A stretch of DNA of 64,000 nucleotides from Gammaproteobacteria bacterium (GTDB lineage Bacteria > Pseudomonadota > Gammaproteobacteria > Burkholderiales > Burkholderiaceae_C), in assembly GCA_018828125.1 (NCBI GenBank), contig JAHJWB010000014.1, forward strand, positions 124,001 to 188,000. Reading direction: 5' to 3'. The position numbers and the translations under genes are program-made. Under the pieces are notes generated by a model. The model saw only the letters and a list, made by a program, of their open reading frames with translations. It was not told the origin of the DNA and made no database searches. Each line of letters opens with the position of its first letter. The stretch's first letter is position 1. Shown here in pieces: positions 18,125 through 28,459 of the stretch.

Positions 18125-18622
18125 TCATCGTGAAATCGGTGCGATGACGAGCGCGGACAGATAGAGGCCGAGGCCAAAGACGGTGTGGTTGGCCACGCTC
18201 CGCAGGCAGTTCTTGAAGGGAGTGGGCGTGCGCGATGCGGCAAAACCCGAGCCCATGGCGGGCTGCATGACCAGCAGTGGCGCTGCCACGGTGCAGATGC
18301 CTACCAGCAGTGCGGGCAGCAAGGTGGGGCTGCGCAACCAGTCCGCGCCCTGCATGCCGACCAGCACGGTGGCGAAGACCACGCCTACGGCGTAATGCGT
18401 GAGCCAGCCCCACGCCAGCTCGCCCCGGATGGGCACTGACTTGGCGATGGCCGCATGGGCGAACTGGCCCCGGAGCAGGTGGCCCACCCAGCGGCCAATC
18501 AAGGCGAAGTTGAGCGTGGGGATGCCCATGCGTTTGAGCAGCACAAGCCATGCGTCCATGAAGGCGGTAGCGCCAATGCCGATGAGGATGGAGATCGGGA
18601 TGTCTTGCTGTGAGATTGTCAT
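18125..18622 (-). CDS. DUF2938 membrane protein
   Basis: 165 residues from ATG 18622. A GTG at 18664 would start inside the probable -10 element and is rejected. Four to five hydrophobic helices are visible, with ATAFMDAWLVLLKRMGIPTLNFALIGRWVGH, GWLTHYAVGVVFATVLV and QPAMGSGFAASRTPTPFKNCLRSVANH as family marks of DUF2938. Function unknown. It is the first gene of the operon with the flavodoxin and DUF2798 genes and is directly downstream of the MerR-type promoter. Confidence 0.8.
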   Translation of the reverse strand: MTISQQDIPISILIGIGATAFMDAWLVLLKRMGIPTLNFALIGRWVGHLLRGQFAHAAIAKSVPIRGELAWGWLTHYAVGVVFATVLVGMQGADWLRSPTLLPALLVGICTVAAPLLVMQPAMGSGFAASRTPTPFKNCLRSVANHTVFGLGLYLSALVIAPISR

Positions 18623-18662
18623 TTCGAAGCCCTTTGGGTTGACGGAAGAATCTTTTGAATTC

Positions 18663-18693
18663 ACTATAGAAGTTCAAGTTAACTTGAAGTCAA
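18663..18693 (-). promoter_or_regulatory. MerR-type promoter and operator for the DUF2938-flavodoxin operon
   Basis: On the minus strand -35 TTGACT (18693-18688) and -10 TATAGT (18668-18663) are separated by 19 bp, the overlong spacer typical of MerR-activated promoters. The spacer holds TTCAAGTTAACTTGAA (18673-18688), a perfect 16-bp palindrome. Position between the divergent merR and its neighbour operon fits activation by MerR untwisting. Confidence 0.88.
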
Positions 18694-18703
18694 GGGGTTT
18701 TTG

Positions 18704-19147
18704 ATGGACATTGCTGAAGTGGCAAAACGTTCGGGCCTGCGGGCCTCCACGCTGCGGTATTACGAGGAAAAGGGCTTGGTGCGTTCGGTCGGGCAGCCCG
18801 GTGAGCGCCGCCGTTTTGCGCCCGGGGTGCTCGATCAGCTGGCGTTGATTGCGCTGGGGCAGTCGGCCGGGTTCTCCCTGGATGACATCCGGGCGATGTT
18901 TCTGCCCAGTGGCGAGCCCAGCATCGACCGGCAACTCCTCACAGCGAAGGCCGATGAACTGGACGCCATGGTCAAGCGCCTGAAGGCGATGAGCAACGGT
19001 CTGCGGCACGCAGCCGCCTGCCCGGCCGAAAGCCATGCGCAGTGCCCCTCATTTCAGCGGCTTCTGAAGGCCGCAGCGGCGGGAGCGCTGGAGCGCCAGC
19101 AGACGCGCGCCAAGTCGGTCTCGGGGCTGCGCCGAAAAGCTCCGTGA
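18704..19147 (+). CDS. MerR-family transcriptional regulator with CueR-like Cys pair
   Basis: 147 residues. The winged HTH is at the N-terminus (MDIAEVAKRSGLRASTLRYYEEKGLV), then GERRRFAPGVLDQLALIALGQSAGFSLDDIRAMF, then a dimer helix. Cys106 and Cys114 are spaced C-x7-C and each is followed by proline, the spacing of the metal loop in CueR. It may therefore sense a thiophilic metal or a thiol-reactive compound. The ATG at 18704 has AGGGG upstream; a TTG directly before it is less likely. Its likely target is the divergent operon at 17249-18622. Confidence 0.88.
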   Translation: MDIAEVAKRSGLRASTLRYYEEKGLVRSVGQPGERRRFAPGVLDQLALIALGQSAGFSLDDIRAMFLPSGEPSIDRQLLTAKADELDAMVKRLKAMSNGLRHAAACPAESHAQCPSFQRLLKAAAAGALERQQTRAKSVSGLRRKAP

Positions 19148-19173
19148 ATAAGCCCCTGAGGCATCATCGACGC

Positions 19174-20007
19174 ATGCCTGCTGCTTCTCTTTCTCTCTCT
19201 GACGCGCTGGGCCATGCGCTGGCCGACAAACGCATCGACATCCTGCGCCAGATCGGTGCCTGTGGCTCCATTTCGCAGGCCGCGCGTGCCGTGGGCGTGA
19301 GCTACAAGGCCGCGTGGCAGGCGGTGGACACGTTGACCAATCTGGCGGGCACGCCGCTGGTGGCCCGTGCCGTGGGCGGGGCTGGTGGCGGTGGGGCGCA
19401 ATTGACCGAGGCGGGGCACCAGCTGCTGGCGGCGGCCGACGCGATGGCGCAGGCGCGGGGTGCCGTGCTGTCGCGCTGGCAGACCACGCCGCATGCAGGT
19501 TCCGCGCTGGCGCGGCTGGCAGTGCGCACCAGCATGCGCAACCAGTTGCCGTGTGTGGTGGAGCGGCTTACCGTGCAAGGGCAGTTGGTGTGGGTGCACC
19601 TGCGCCTGGGGTTGGGCGATGAAGCCGCGGCTGCGACGGAGGCGAAAGCGCCCGCCGCGCTGGCGTCGCGCATCACGCTCGAAAGTGCAGAACTCCTGGG
19701 CTTGCAACCGGGTCTGGCGGTGCAGGCGCTGTGCAAGGCCACGGCGGTGCGGGTGGAGCGCCGGGGGGGCGTGGCGCTGGCCCCCACTGCAACGCCCTCT
19801 CTCGCGGCGCCTGCTGGGAGCCACCGCCTGTTTGCCAAGGCCACGCGCGTGGTGCGCGGCGAAGCGGGCGACGAAGTGTCTGCCGAGCTGGCGGGGGGGC
19901 TGCAGATGGTGGGTTTCGCGGCACCGGGCAGCGGTCTGCGGGCGGGTAGTTCGGTGGTGCTGGTGGTGGAAGACAACGCCGTGGTGCTGGCCCTGGCGGA
20001 CGCCTGA
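19174..20007 (+). CDS. modE: ModE molybdate-responsive repressor with Mop domains
   Basis: 277 residues starting at ATG 19174. Residues about 15-75 are the ModE winged HTH (ILRQIGACGSISQAARAVGVSYKAAWQAVDTLTNL), followed by PLVARAVGGAGGGGAQLTEAG. The C-terminal half holds two Mop-type modules, one before and one after a variable linker near residue 205 (the second includes RVVRGEAGDEVSAELAGG), that bind molybdate. It should repress modABC through the dyad at 17196-17218 and may act at other molybdenum genes here. It lies 26 bp after merR on the same strand but is probably functionally independent. Confidence 0.92.
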   Translation: MPAASLSLSDALGHALADKRIDILRQIGACGSISQAARAVGVSYKAAWQAVDTLTNLAGTPLVARAVGGAGGGGAQLTEAGHQLLAAADAMAQARGAVLSRWQTTPHAGSALARLAVRTSMRNQLPCVVERLTVQGQLVWVHLRLGLGDEAAAATEAKAPAALASRITLESAELLGLQPGLAVQALCKATAVRVERRGGVALAPTATPSLAAPAGSHRLFAKATRVVRGEAGDEVSAELAGGLQMVGFAAPGSGLRAGSSVVLVVEDNAVVLALADA

Positions 20008-20013
20008 AGTGAA

Positions 20014-20120
20014 ACACCCCTGAGCGGCTTTGCCGCTTCCCCCCGCTCTCGCAGCGCTGCGCGCAGCGGGCAGGGGGACGCAGCCCTCGCTTGGCTGCTT
20101 GGCCTGTGCCGCGCCAGTTT
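20014..20120 (+). repeat. Dispersed intergenic repeat, family 2, after modE
   Basis: It begins CACCCCTGAGCGGCTT, continues through CCCCCGCTCTC and AGGGGGACGC, and ends CGCGCCAGTTT. The element at 28280-28384 has the same order of blocks (CCCCTGAGC, GCTT, CCCCC, GGGGGACGC) and the same CGCGCCAGTTT end. GC-rich internal hairpins (GCGGC-ttt-GCCGC) could act in transcript 3' ends. Together with the next repeat it fills most of 20008-20279. Confidence 0.65.
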
Positions 20121-20193
20121 CATGGGTCGTGAGTGATGCTGCGCACCATGAAAACTGAATGGGAGGGTGGCCCCGTGTTGTTGCGCAATGACA

Positions 20194-20250
20194 TACTACT
20201 AAATCAATAGCTGCTAGCGCTTTACCATCAAGCGCTAGAGGCACTTTTGG
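20194..20250 (-). repeat. Family 1 repeat, inverted copy between modE and the GAF/Fis regulator
   Basis: On the minus strand it reads GCCTCTAGCGCTTGATGGTA then AAGCGCTAGCAGCTATTGAT and TTAGTAGTA, matching the dxs-leader copy in core and tail. It lies between two convergent genes, so unlike copies 1 and 4 it does not touch a start codon. Confidence 0.85.
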
Positions 20251-20279
20251 CTCATATTTTGTACTGCCAGTGCCTTTCT

Positions 20280-21437
20280 TTATCCCTTGGGTGCCCCCAG
20301 CTTGCGGTACACCGTGGCGCGGCTGATGCCCAGTGCGCGGGCCGCTTCGGCCACGTTGCCCCGGGCGTCTTGCACGGCTTGGCGGATCAAGGCGGTTTCG
20401 GCTTCGCGCAGCGGGGCTGCCACCGCAGATGTACCGGTGATGGCGTGCGCTACCGACACGGCCTGCCCGCTGGACGGTGCGCGGGCGGCGGCTGGCAGCA
20501 GTGCCAATGCCTGCAGGCGCAGGCCGGACCACAGCGGCAAATCCAGCGGCTGCGCCGGGTGCCGCCGTGCCGCATCGAACAACATGGTCCATGGCAGGGC
20601 CAGCAAGTCGCTGCAGTGGATGGGTGTGCCCGCCATGCGCAGCGGTTGGGGCACCAGTTGGCGGGCCATGCTGTTGGCGCCCACCACCACCCCGTCGCCA
20701 TCGAGCGTCAGCAATCCATCACCTTCGCCACCCAGGGGGCAGCCGGGCCAGTTCATGCGCAGCAACAGCGCGTGGGGCAGTTGCAGCAGCAGGGCATCTT
20801 CCATGGCCCGGGCTGAACGGGCTATGAGGTGGCGCAGCTCGGGCCGTTCGGGCACGTCCACACCGGTCAGGTCCAGCATGCCAACGCACTGTCCGTGGGG
20901 GTCGAACAGCGGCGCGCCTGCGCAGCTGTAGCTGCTGTTGTCATCAAAGAAGTGTTCGCCCCGGTGCAGCCACACGGGCTGCAACTCGGCCAGCGCCGCG
21001 CCGATGGCAGTGGTGCCCACCGCGGCTTCAGACAGGTCGATGCCCACGCGGCCGATGGCGCTGGCGCGCGGATCGCCCTGGTCGCATTGGCCTTGCACAT
21101 CCACCACGATGCCGCGTGCGTCCGTGAGCATCGCGAAGTACCGCATGCCGGCAATGGCGCGGGTGAGCTGATCCAGCACGGGCCGGGCGGCGCGCAGCAA
21201 GTGGTGGTTCTGCTCCTGGCTGCGGCGCAGTGCCGGAGCGCTCACGGCGTCAAACGCCACCTGCTGGGCCGGGTTGAACCCCCGGGCCAGGCAGCGCTGC
21301 CACGACCGCGCAATCCACGGCTCCACCTCGGTGCGCAAAGGCACAACGCCATCGGCCAGCAGGGTCTGGCGGGCCTGCGCAATGAGCGCGTGGCGGCGAT
21401 CGGCAGAGGTGGAGTGGGGCGCGGAGGACGACAGCAT
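20280..21437 (-). CDS. GAF-domain, Fis-type HTH regulator lacking an AAA+ domain (AcoR-like)
   Basis: 385 residues from ATG 21437. A longer frame to 21497 would run into a dyad and is not favoured. The N-terminal half has the AcoR pattern (SWQRCLARGFNP, then a GAF domain with GRVGIDLSEAAVGTTAIGAAL and SSYSCAGAPLFDPHGQCVGMLDLTG). A PAS-like segment follows (GLLTLDGDGVVVGAN). The end is a Fis HTH (LIRQAVQDARGNVAEAARALGISRATVYRKL). The central sigma-54-activating AAA+ domain of AcoR is missing, so it cannot drive sigma-54 transcription and must act by another mode. It is divergent from coxSLM and is the likely regulator. Confidence 0.85.
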   Translation of the reverse strand: MLSSSAPHSTSADRRHALIAQARQTLLADGVVPLRTEVEPWIARSWQRCLARGFNPAQQVAFDAVSAPALRRSQEQNHHLLRAARPVLDQLTRAIAGMRYFAMLTDARGIVVDVQGQCDQGDPRASAIGRVGIDLSEAAVGTTAIGAALAELQPVWLHRGEHFFDDNSSYSCAGAPLFDPHGQCVGMLDLTGVDVPERPELRHLIARSARAMEDALLLQLPHALLLRMNWPGCPLGGEGDGLLTLDGDGVVVGANSMARQLVPQPLRMAGTPIHCSDLLALPWTMLFDAARRHPAQPLDLPLWSGLRLQALALLPAAARAPSSGQAVSVAHAITGTSAVAAPLREAETALIRQAVQDARGNVAEAARALGISRATVYRKLGAPKG

Positions 21438-21482
21438 GGTGAACGGGGTCCTTTGAGCTGCGCATGATGCGCCGGTGTGCGC

Positions 21483-21496
21483 TGCAACATGTTTCA
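21483..21496. promoter_or_regulatory. Near-perfect dyad in the GAF/Fis regulator - coxS promoter region
   Basis: TGCAACATGTTTCA is a 14-bp dyad with one mismatched pair (TGCAACA/TGAAACA arms). It lies 45 bp before the regulator start and 120 bp before coxS. A Fis-type regulator usually binds such short dyads. Confidence 0.45.
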
Positions 21497-21529
21497 TTTT
21501 GAGAATATCCGGCGGGGGCTGCCGAAAAT

Positions 21530-21545
21530 CTAGGGTTGTCCCTAG
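21530..21545. promoter_or_regulatory. CTAGGG dyad upstream of coxS
   Basis: CTAGGG (21530-21535), spacer ttgt, CCCTAG (21540-21545): a perfect 6-bp inverted repeat 71 bp before the coxS start. It could be a second operator or part of the promoter. Confidence 0.4.
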
Positions 21546-21616
21546 GGATGTGGGAAAACGCGGGGCACAAGATGTGCGCTGCCAATCCAGCCAAAACCAT
21601 TCCAGGAGACAGCCAG

Positions 21617-22087
21617 ATGCAAGTCCAGTTCACGGTCAACGGGCGCGCCGCCAGCGTTGATGTCCCTCCCAATACCCTGCTTGTCCATGCGCTGCGAGAG
21701 CACCTGCTGCTCACCGGCACCCATGTGGGTTGCGACACCAGCCAATGCGGGGCGTGCACCGTGCACGTGAACGGCCGGGCCGTCAAATCCTGCGCCATGC
21801 TGGCCGCGCAGGCGCAGGGCGCCGACATTCTCACCATCGAAGGACTGGCAACACCCGACGGCACGATGCACCCCATGCAGGCAGCCTTCAAGGAGTGCCA
21901 CGGCCTGCAGTGCGGCTTCTGCACACCCGGCATGGTGATGAGCGCAGTGGATCTGTGCAACGGCCACCCCAACGCCACCGAAGGCGAAATCCGCGAGCTG
22001 CTCGAAGGCAACATCTGCCGCTGCACGGGCTACCAGAACATCGTGCGCGCGGTGCAAGTCGGCCAAAAAGCCATGGCTTCGGCTTAA
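21617..22087 (+). CDS. coxS: Molybdenum hydroxylase small subunit, 2x[2Fe-2S]
   Basis: Electron-transfer subunit of a xanthine-oxidase-family enzyme, 156 residues, start at ATG 21617 with AGGAGA upstream. The N-terminal ferredoxin-type cluster uses Cys39, Cys44, Cys47 and Cys59 ([16 protein letters not shown]). The second cluster uses Cys99, Cys102, Cys134 and Cys136 ([21 protein letters not shown]). Length and spacing match CoxS-type small subunits. The symbol follows the gene order S-L-M and the coxDEFG context; true CO oxidation is not implied, see the large subunit. Confidence 0.93.
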   Translation: MQVQFTVNGRAASVDVPPNTLLVHALREHLLLTGTHVGCDTSQCGACTVHVNGRAVKSCAMLAAQAQGADILTIEGLATPDGTMHPMQAAFKECHGLQCGFCTPGMVMSAVDLCNGHPNATEGEIRELLEGNICRCTGYQNIVRAVQVGQKAMASA

Positions 22088-22104
22088 CCACACAGGAGAG
22101 AACC

Positions 22105-24492
<2,388 letters not shown>

Positions 24493-24503
24493 GGAGCGCG
24501 AAC

Positions 24504-25295
24504 ATGTACGCATTCACCTTTGAAAATCCCTCCTCCACTGCTGCCGCTGCACAGCTCATCGCACAGGGCGGCAAGCTGCTGGCGGGCGGGCAGAGCCTGC
24601 TGCCGTCGATGCGGCTGAGACTGGCCAACCCCGAGAAGATCGTGGACCTCAACAGCATCCCCGAGCTGGCGGGCATCCGCCGCGAGGGCAATGCGCTGGT
24701 CATTGGCGCCATGACGCGCCACATGGATGTGGCGAACAGTGCCGACGTGAAAACCGCCATCCCCGCCTTGGCCGACCTGGCCGCCCACATTGGTGATCGC
24801 CAAGTGCGGGCACGCGGCACGCTGGGCGGATCGGTGGCCAACAACGACCCTGCGGCCTGCTACCCCAGCGCCGTGCTGGGCCTGGGCGCCACGGTCATCA
24901 CCAACCAGCGCGAGATCGCGGCCGATGACTTTTTTGTGGGCATGTACACCACGGCGCTGGAAGAGGGCGAGATCATCACTGCCATCCGCTTCCCCATCCC
25001 CAAGCGTGCGGCCTACCTCAAGTTCAAGCAGGCGGCATCGCGCTTCTCGCTGGTGGGCGTGTTTGTGGCGCAGACCGAGGGTGGCGTGCGCGTGGCCATC
25101 ACCGGTGCGGCCAGCAGTGTGTTTCGGCATGCGGGGTTGGAGGCTGCGCTCAACCAGAGCTTTACGCCTGCGTCGGCCGCGGCGGTGAAGATCGATGCGA
25201 GCGATCTGAATGCCGACATTCACGCCAGCGCCGCCTACCGCGCCAACCTCATCAGCGTGCAGACCCAGCGCGCGGTGGCGCAGATGGTGGGCTGA
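24504..25295 (+). CDS. coxM: Molybdenum hydroxylase medium subunit, FAD-binding
   Basis: FAD subunit, 263 residues, start at ATG 24504 with AAGGAG upstream. FAD-binding motifs are [19 protein letters not shown] near residue 27 and the second pyrophosphate motif with [19 protein letters not shown]. The CO dehydrogenase flavoprotein C-terminal domain follows from about residue 170. Last gene of the structural coxSLM unit; a family 1 repeat separates it from coxD. Confidence 0.93.
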   Translation: MYAFTFENPSSTAAAAQLIAQGGKLLAGGQSLLPSMRLRLANPEKIVDLNSIPELAGIRREGNALVIGAMTRHMDVANSADVKTAIPALADLAAHIGDRQVRARGTLGGSVANNDPAACYPSAVLGLGATVITNQREIAADDFFVGMYTTALEEGEIITAIRFPIPKRAAYLKFKQAASRFSLVGVFVAQTEGGVRVAITGAASSVFRHAGLEAALNQSFTPASAAAVKIDASDLNADIHASAAYRANLISVQTQRAVAQMVG

Positions 25296-25349
25296 CCGGC
25301 CGGAGGACACCTGCTGCCACGGTGCTGCATTCTGCGGCGGGTTTTTGAA

Positions 25350-25406
25350 TGAAATTGGCCTCTAGCGCTTTTCTATAAAGCGCTAGTAGCTATAAAAATT
25401 ATAGTA
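25350..25406 (+). repeat. Family 1 repeat between coxM and coxD, ending at the coxD start codon
   Basis: AATTGGCCTCTAGCGCTT, a loop, AAGCGCTAGTAGCTAT and a tail ending ATTATAGTA match the dxs-leader copy base by base in most positions, including the AAATTGGCC edge. The ATG of coxD follows at once. Confidence 0.9.
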
Positions 25407-26345
25407 ATGACCGTTTCCCCTCCTGCGTTCATGACCCCGCCCGCACTGTCCTCCATCGACGCCTTGGTGTCGGCTTTGCAGGGGGTGGGCTACTTTGCCG
25501 ACCGGCGGCTGGCCACGGCGGTGTTTCTGGCACTCAAGCTACAGCGCCCGCTGTTGCTGGAGGGCGAGCCCGGGGTGGGCAAGACGGCGCTGGCCAAGGC
25601 CTTGGGCGAGGTGCTGGAGCGCAGCCTGATCCGCCTGCAGTGCTACGACGGCCTGGAGCAGCGCGAGGCGCTGTACGAATGGAACTACGCAGCCCAGCTC
25701 TTGCACATGCGTGCTGCAGAAGGCCAAGGCAGTGCCGACATGGCGCAGGTAGAGCGCGAGGTGTACCAGGACCGCTACCTCATCCGCCGCCCCTTGCTGC
25801 AAGCACTGCAGGCCCCCGCGCCCGGTGCGGTGCTGCTCATCGACGAAGTGGACCGCGCTGACGAGCCCTTTGAAGCCTTCTTGCTCGAATACCTGGGCGA
25901 GTACCAGGTCAGCATCCCTGAGATTGGCACCGTGCGCGCCACGGCCACGCCGGTCACCCTCCTCACCAGCAACCGCACACGCGATCTGCACGACGCCGTC
26001 AAGCGCCGCTGCCTGTACCACTGGCTGGACTACCCTGAGCGCGAGCGCGAGCTGGCCATCGTGCGCGCCCAGGTGCCCGGCGCCAGCGCCGCGCTGGCGC
26101 AGCAGGTGGCCGAGTTTGTGGGGCGCCTGCGCAGTCAGCCGTTTGCCAACGCCTTCCAGCGCGCGCCCGGCATTGCCGAGAGCGTGGAGTGGGCCAAGGC
26201 GCTGGTCGCGCTCGACACCATCGTGGTCGACCCGGAGGTGGTGTCGGACACCGCAGGCATCTTGTTCAAGCAGCGCGAGGATGTGGCGGCGCTCACGCGC
26301 GACATGGCCGCGCAGCTGCTGCAGCCTGCCGACGTTGATGCCTGA
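25407..26345 (+). CDS. coxD: MoxR-family AAA+ ATPase for molybdoenzyme maturation
   Basis: 312 residues. Walker A is GEPGVGKTAL near residue 53, Walker B is VLLIDEVDRAD, and sensor 1 is TLLTSNRTRDLHDAVKRRC. MoxR ATPases act as chaperones; CoxD of Oligotropha is needed for assembly of the CO dehydrogenase active site. The ATG abuts the family 1 repeat with no clear ribosome site. It overlaps coxE by 8 bp, so the pair is translationally coupled, as usual for MoxR-VWA modules. Confidence 0.92.
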   Translation: MTVSPPAFMTPPALSSIDALVSALQGVGYFADRRLATAVFLALKLQRPLLLEGEPGVGKTALAKALGEVLERSLIRLQCYDGLEQREALYEWNYAAQLLHMRAAEGQGSADMAQVEREVYQDRYLIRRPLLQALQAPAPGAVLLIDEVDRADEPFEAFLLEYLGEYQVSIPEIGTVRATATPVTLLTSNRTRDLHDAVKRRCLYHWLDYPERERELAIVRAQVPGASAALAQQVAEFVGRLRSQPFANAFQRAPGIAESVEWAKALVALDTIVVDPEVVSDTAGILFKQREDVAALTRDMAAQLLQPADVDA

Positions 26346-27570
26346 GGGCTCAGCCGTGGCAGAGGGCAAGACAATTTCGCAACTCGGTGACGCACGCACC
26401 GGCAAGCTAGCGGACAACCTCAGCGGTTTTGGCCGCACCCTGCGCCGCGCTGGTGTGCGCGTGGACGCCGCCCGCATGGCGCTGGCCCAGCAGGCGGTGA
26501 TGCTGGTGGGCCTGCGGCGTGAGGATTTCAGCGCTGCGCTGGAGGCCGTGCTGGTCAGCCGCGAGCAAGACCGTTTGGTCTTCCGCGAGTTGTTCGACGC
26601 GTATTTTCGCAACCCCAACGTGGCACAAAAGCTGCTCGCACAGATGTTGCCCAGCGCCGAATCCAAGGCCGAGCCCGCCAAGCGCCGCCCGCGCGTGAGC
26701 GAGGCCCTGGCCCCCGTGCGCGCTGCCCGCAACGCGCCCCCGCCGCGCGAGGACGAGAAGATCGAGTTCGATGCCGCCATGACGGCCAGCGACCTGCAGC
26801 GCTTGCGCCACGCAGACTTCAACCAACTCTCGGCCAGCGAATATCTGCTGGTGGAGCGCCTGGCGCGCGAGGTGCCTTTGCCCCTGCCGCACTATGCAGC
26901 CCGACGTACCCGGCCCGGCGTGCGCGGTAGCCGCCCGCACTGGCCGGGCGCCATGCAGCACGCGGCCCGCACGGGGGGCGAGGTGCTGCGGGTGCCTCTG
27001 CTGCAGCGGCGTCAACAGCCGGTGCCGTTGCTGGTGTTGGTCGACGTGTCGGGTTCGATGGAGCGCTATGCGCGGCTGCTGCTCGCGTTCTTGCATGCCA
27101 CCACCGCACCACGCCATACGGGCGCTGCCTTGCGCCGCGACGTGTTTGCGTTCGGGACAGGGTTGACCGAGCTGACCCCAGCGTTTCGCCTGGCCGACAC
27201 CGACGCGATGCTGCAGGTGGTCAGCCACTCCATCAGTGACTTTGCAGGCGGCACACGCATGGGCGACAGTCTGAATCAGCTGCGCTTGCAGCACGCCCGG
27301 CGGTTGGTAGGGCGGCGCACGCTGGTGCTGCTGATCACCGACGGGCTGGACACGGGCGCCTCCGAAGTGCTGGGGCGCGAGCTGGGCTGGCTGCGCCGCC
27401 ATTGTGGCCGCCTGCTGTGGCTCAACCCGTTGCTGCGTTTTGAGGGCTATGCGCCCACAGCGCGGGGCGCATCGGCACTGCACCGCCAGGCCCACAGCAT
27501 GCTGGCCGTGCACAACCTGAGCCGCCTGCAAGACCTGGCGGCCAGCCTGGCCGCCGTGCTACGGCAGTGA
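26338..27570 (+). CDS. coxE: VWA-domain protein, CoxE family
   Basis: 410 residues from ATG 26338, inside the coxD end. The first 200 residues are charged helices (CoxE-type, GFGRTLRRAGVRVDAARMALAQ). The von Willebrand A domain begins near residue 228 with the MIDAS motif DVSGSM (Asp236), then FGTGLTELT, FAGGTRMGDSL and LITDGLD. It is the partner of the CoxD ATPase in maturation of the molybdenum enzyme. The gap to coxG is 39 bp. Confidence 0.92.
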   Translation: MPEGSAVAEGKTISQLGDARTGKLADNLSGFGRTLRRAGVRVDAARMALAQQAVMLVGLRREDFSAALEAVLVSREQDRLVFRELFDAYFRNPNVAQKLLAQMLPSAESKAEPAKRRPRVSEALAPVRAARNAPPPREDEKIEFDAAMTASDLQRLRHADFNQLSASEYLLVERLAREVPLPLPHYAARRTRPGVRGSRPHWPGAMQHAARTGGEVLRVPLLQRRQQPVPLLVLVDVSGSMERYARLLLAFLHATTAPRHTGAALRRDVFAFGTGLTELTPAFRLADTDAMLQVVSHSISDFAGGTRMGDSLNQLRLQHARRLVGRRTLVLLITDGLDTGASEVLGRELGWLRRHCGRLLWLNPLLRFEGYAPTARGASALHRQAHSMLAVHNLSRLQDLAASLAAVLRQ

Positions 27571-27609
27571 CCCGGTTCAAGAATACCGACATCAAAAGAG
27601 GAATCCACC

Positions 27610-28260
27610 ATGGAAATGCAAGCCAGCCGAACCCTTGCCGTGAGCCAGCAGCAGGCCTGGGAGGCGCTGAACGACCCCGAGGTGCTCAAGCTGTGCATCC
27701 CCGGCTGCGACAAGGTGGAGCCCACGGGCGAAAACCAGTACGCGGTGGCAATGGCGCTCAAGATCGGTCCCGTGTCGGCCAAGTTCGCGGGAAAGATCAC
27801 GCTGTCCGAGATCGTGCCGCCCGAGAGCTACACCATTGCTTTTGACGGGTCGGGCGGCGTGGCTGGGTTTGGCAAGGGCAATGCGCAAGTCAAACTGGTG
27901 GCGTTGCCTGCCGATGCTGCCGGGCAGGAAAGCTGTGAGCTGCACTACACCGTGCACGCCACAGTGGGCGGCAAGATCGCCCAACTGGGTCAGCGGCTGA
28001 TCGACGGCGCGGCCAAGAGCATGGCCGAGGATTTTTTCAAGCGTTTTGACCACGAGATGCAGCGCCGCCATCCGAGGGCCCAGGTGGCGGAATCGGCTCA
28101 TGGGCCCGACACCGTGCCGGCTGAAGAGCCCACTCAGCCCGGTGCCCTGACTGCGCTGGCGGCTTCTGCGGGTGAGAACAATCCCCCGAGCGGCATACCG
28201 GTTTGGGTGTGGGTGGCGGGCGCTGCTGCGTTGGTGGTGTTAGCGTGGGTGATTAACTGA
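27610..28260 (+). CDS. coxG: CoxG membrane-anchored SRPBCC protein
   Basis: 216 residues. Residues 1-150 are a CoxG/SRPBCC fold (SRTLAVSQQQAWEALNDPEVLKLCIPGCDKVEP, then GGKIAQLGQRLIDGAAKSMAEDFFKRF). A variable linker follows, then one C-terminal membrane helix (IPVWVWVAGAAALVVLAWVIN). CoxG is thought to recruit the molybdenum hydroxylase to the membrane so that electrons can reach the respiratory chain. The start has no strong ribosome site but the N-terminus fits the family. Confidence 0.9.
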   Translation: MEMQASRTLAVSQQQAWEALNDPEVLKLCIPGCDKVEPTGENQYAVAMALKIGPVSAKFAGKITLSEIVPPESYTIAFDGSGGVAGFGKGNAQVKLVALPADAAGQESCELHYTVHATVGGKIAQLGQRLIDGAAKSMAEDFFKRFDHEMQRRHPRAQVAESAHGPDTVPAEEPTQPGALTALAASAGENNPPSGIPVWVWVAGAAALVVLAWVIN

Positions 28261-28279
28261 CTCACCCTGAGCCGACAAC

Positions 28280-28384
28280 TGGGCTCCCCCTGAGCCGCTT
28301 CGCGTCATCCCCCTGAGGGGGACGCCTCCAGTGGCCCGGCGAAGCCGGCTCCACGGTGGCGCTGGTATCGAGGCGCGCCAGTTT
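28280..28384 (+). repeat. Dispersed intergenic repeat, family 2, between coxG and coxF
   Basis: CTCCCCCTGAGCCGCTTCGC, a CCCCCTGAGGGGG hairpin, GACGCC and the closing CGCGCCAGTTT match the block order of the element at 20014-20120. It splits the cox maturation genes without breaking a frame. Confidence 0.65.
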
Positions 28385-28459
28385 TTGAAGACAGGGGTAG
28401 CGGCAGTGCAGTGGGTTCGGAACACTGTAAATCGCTGCAAATGAATAGGTGATGAGGAA

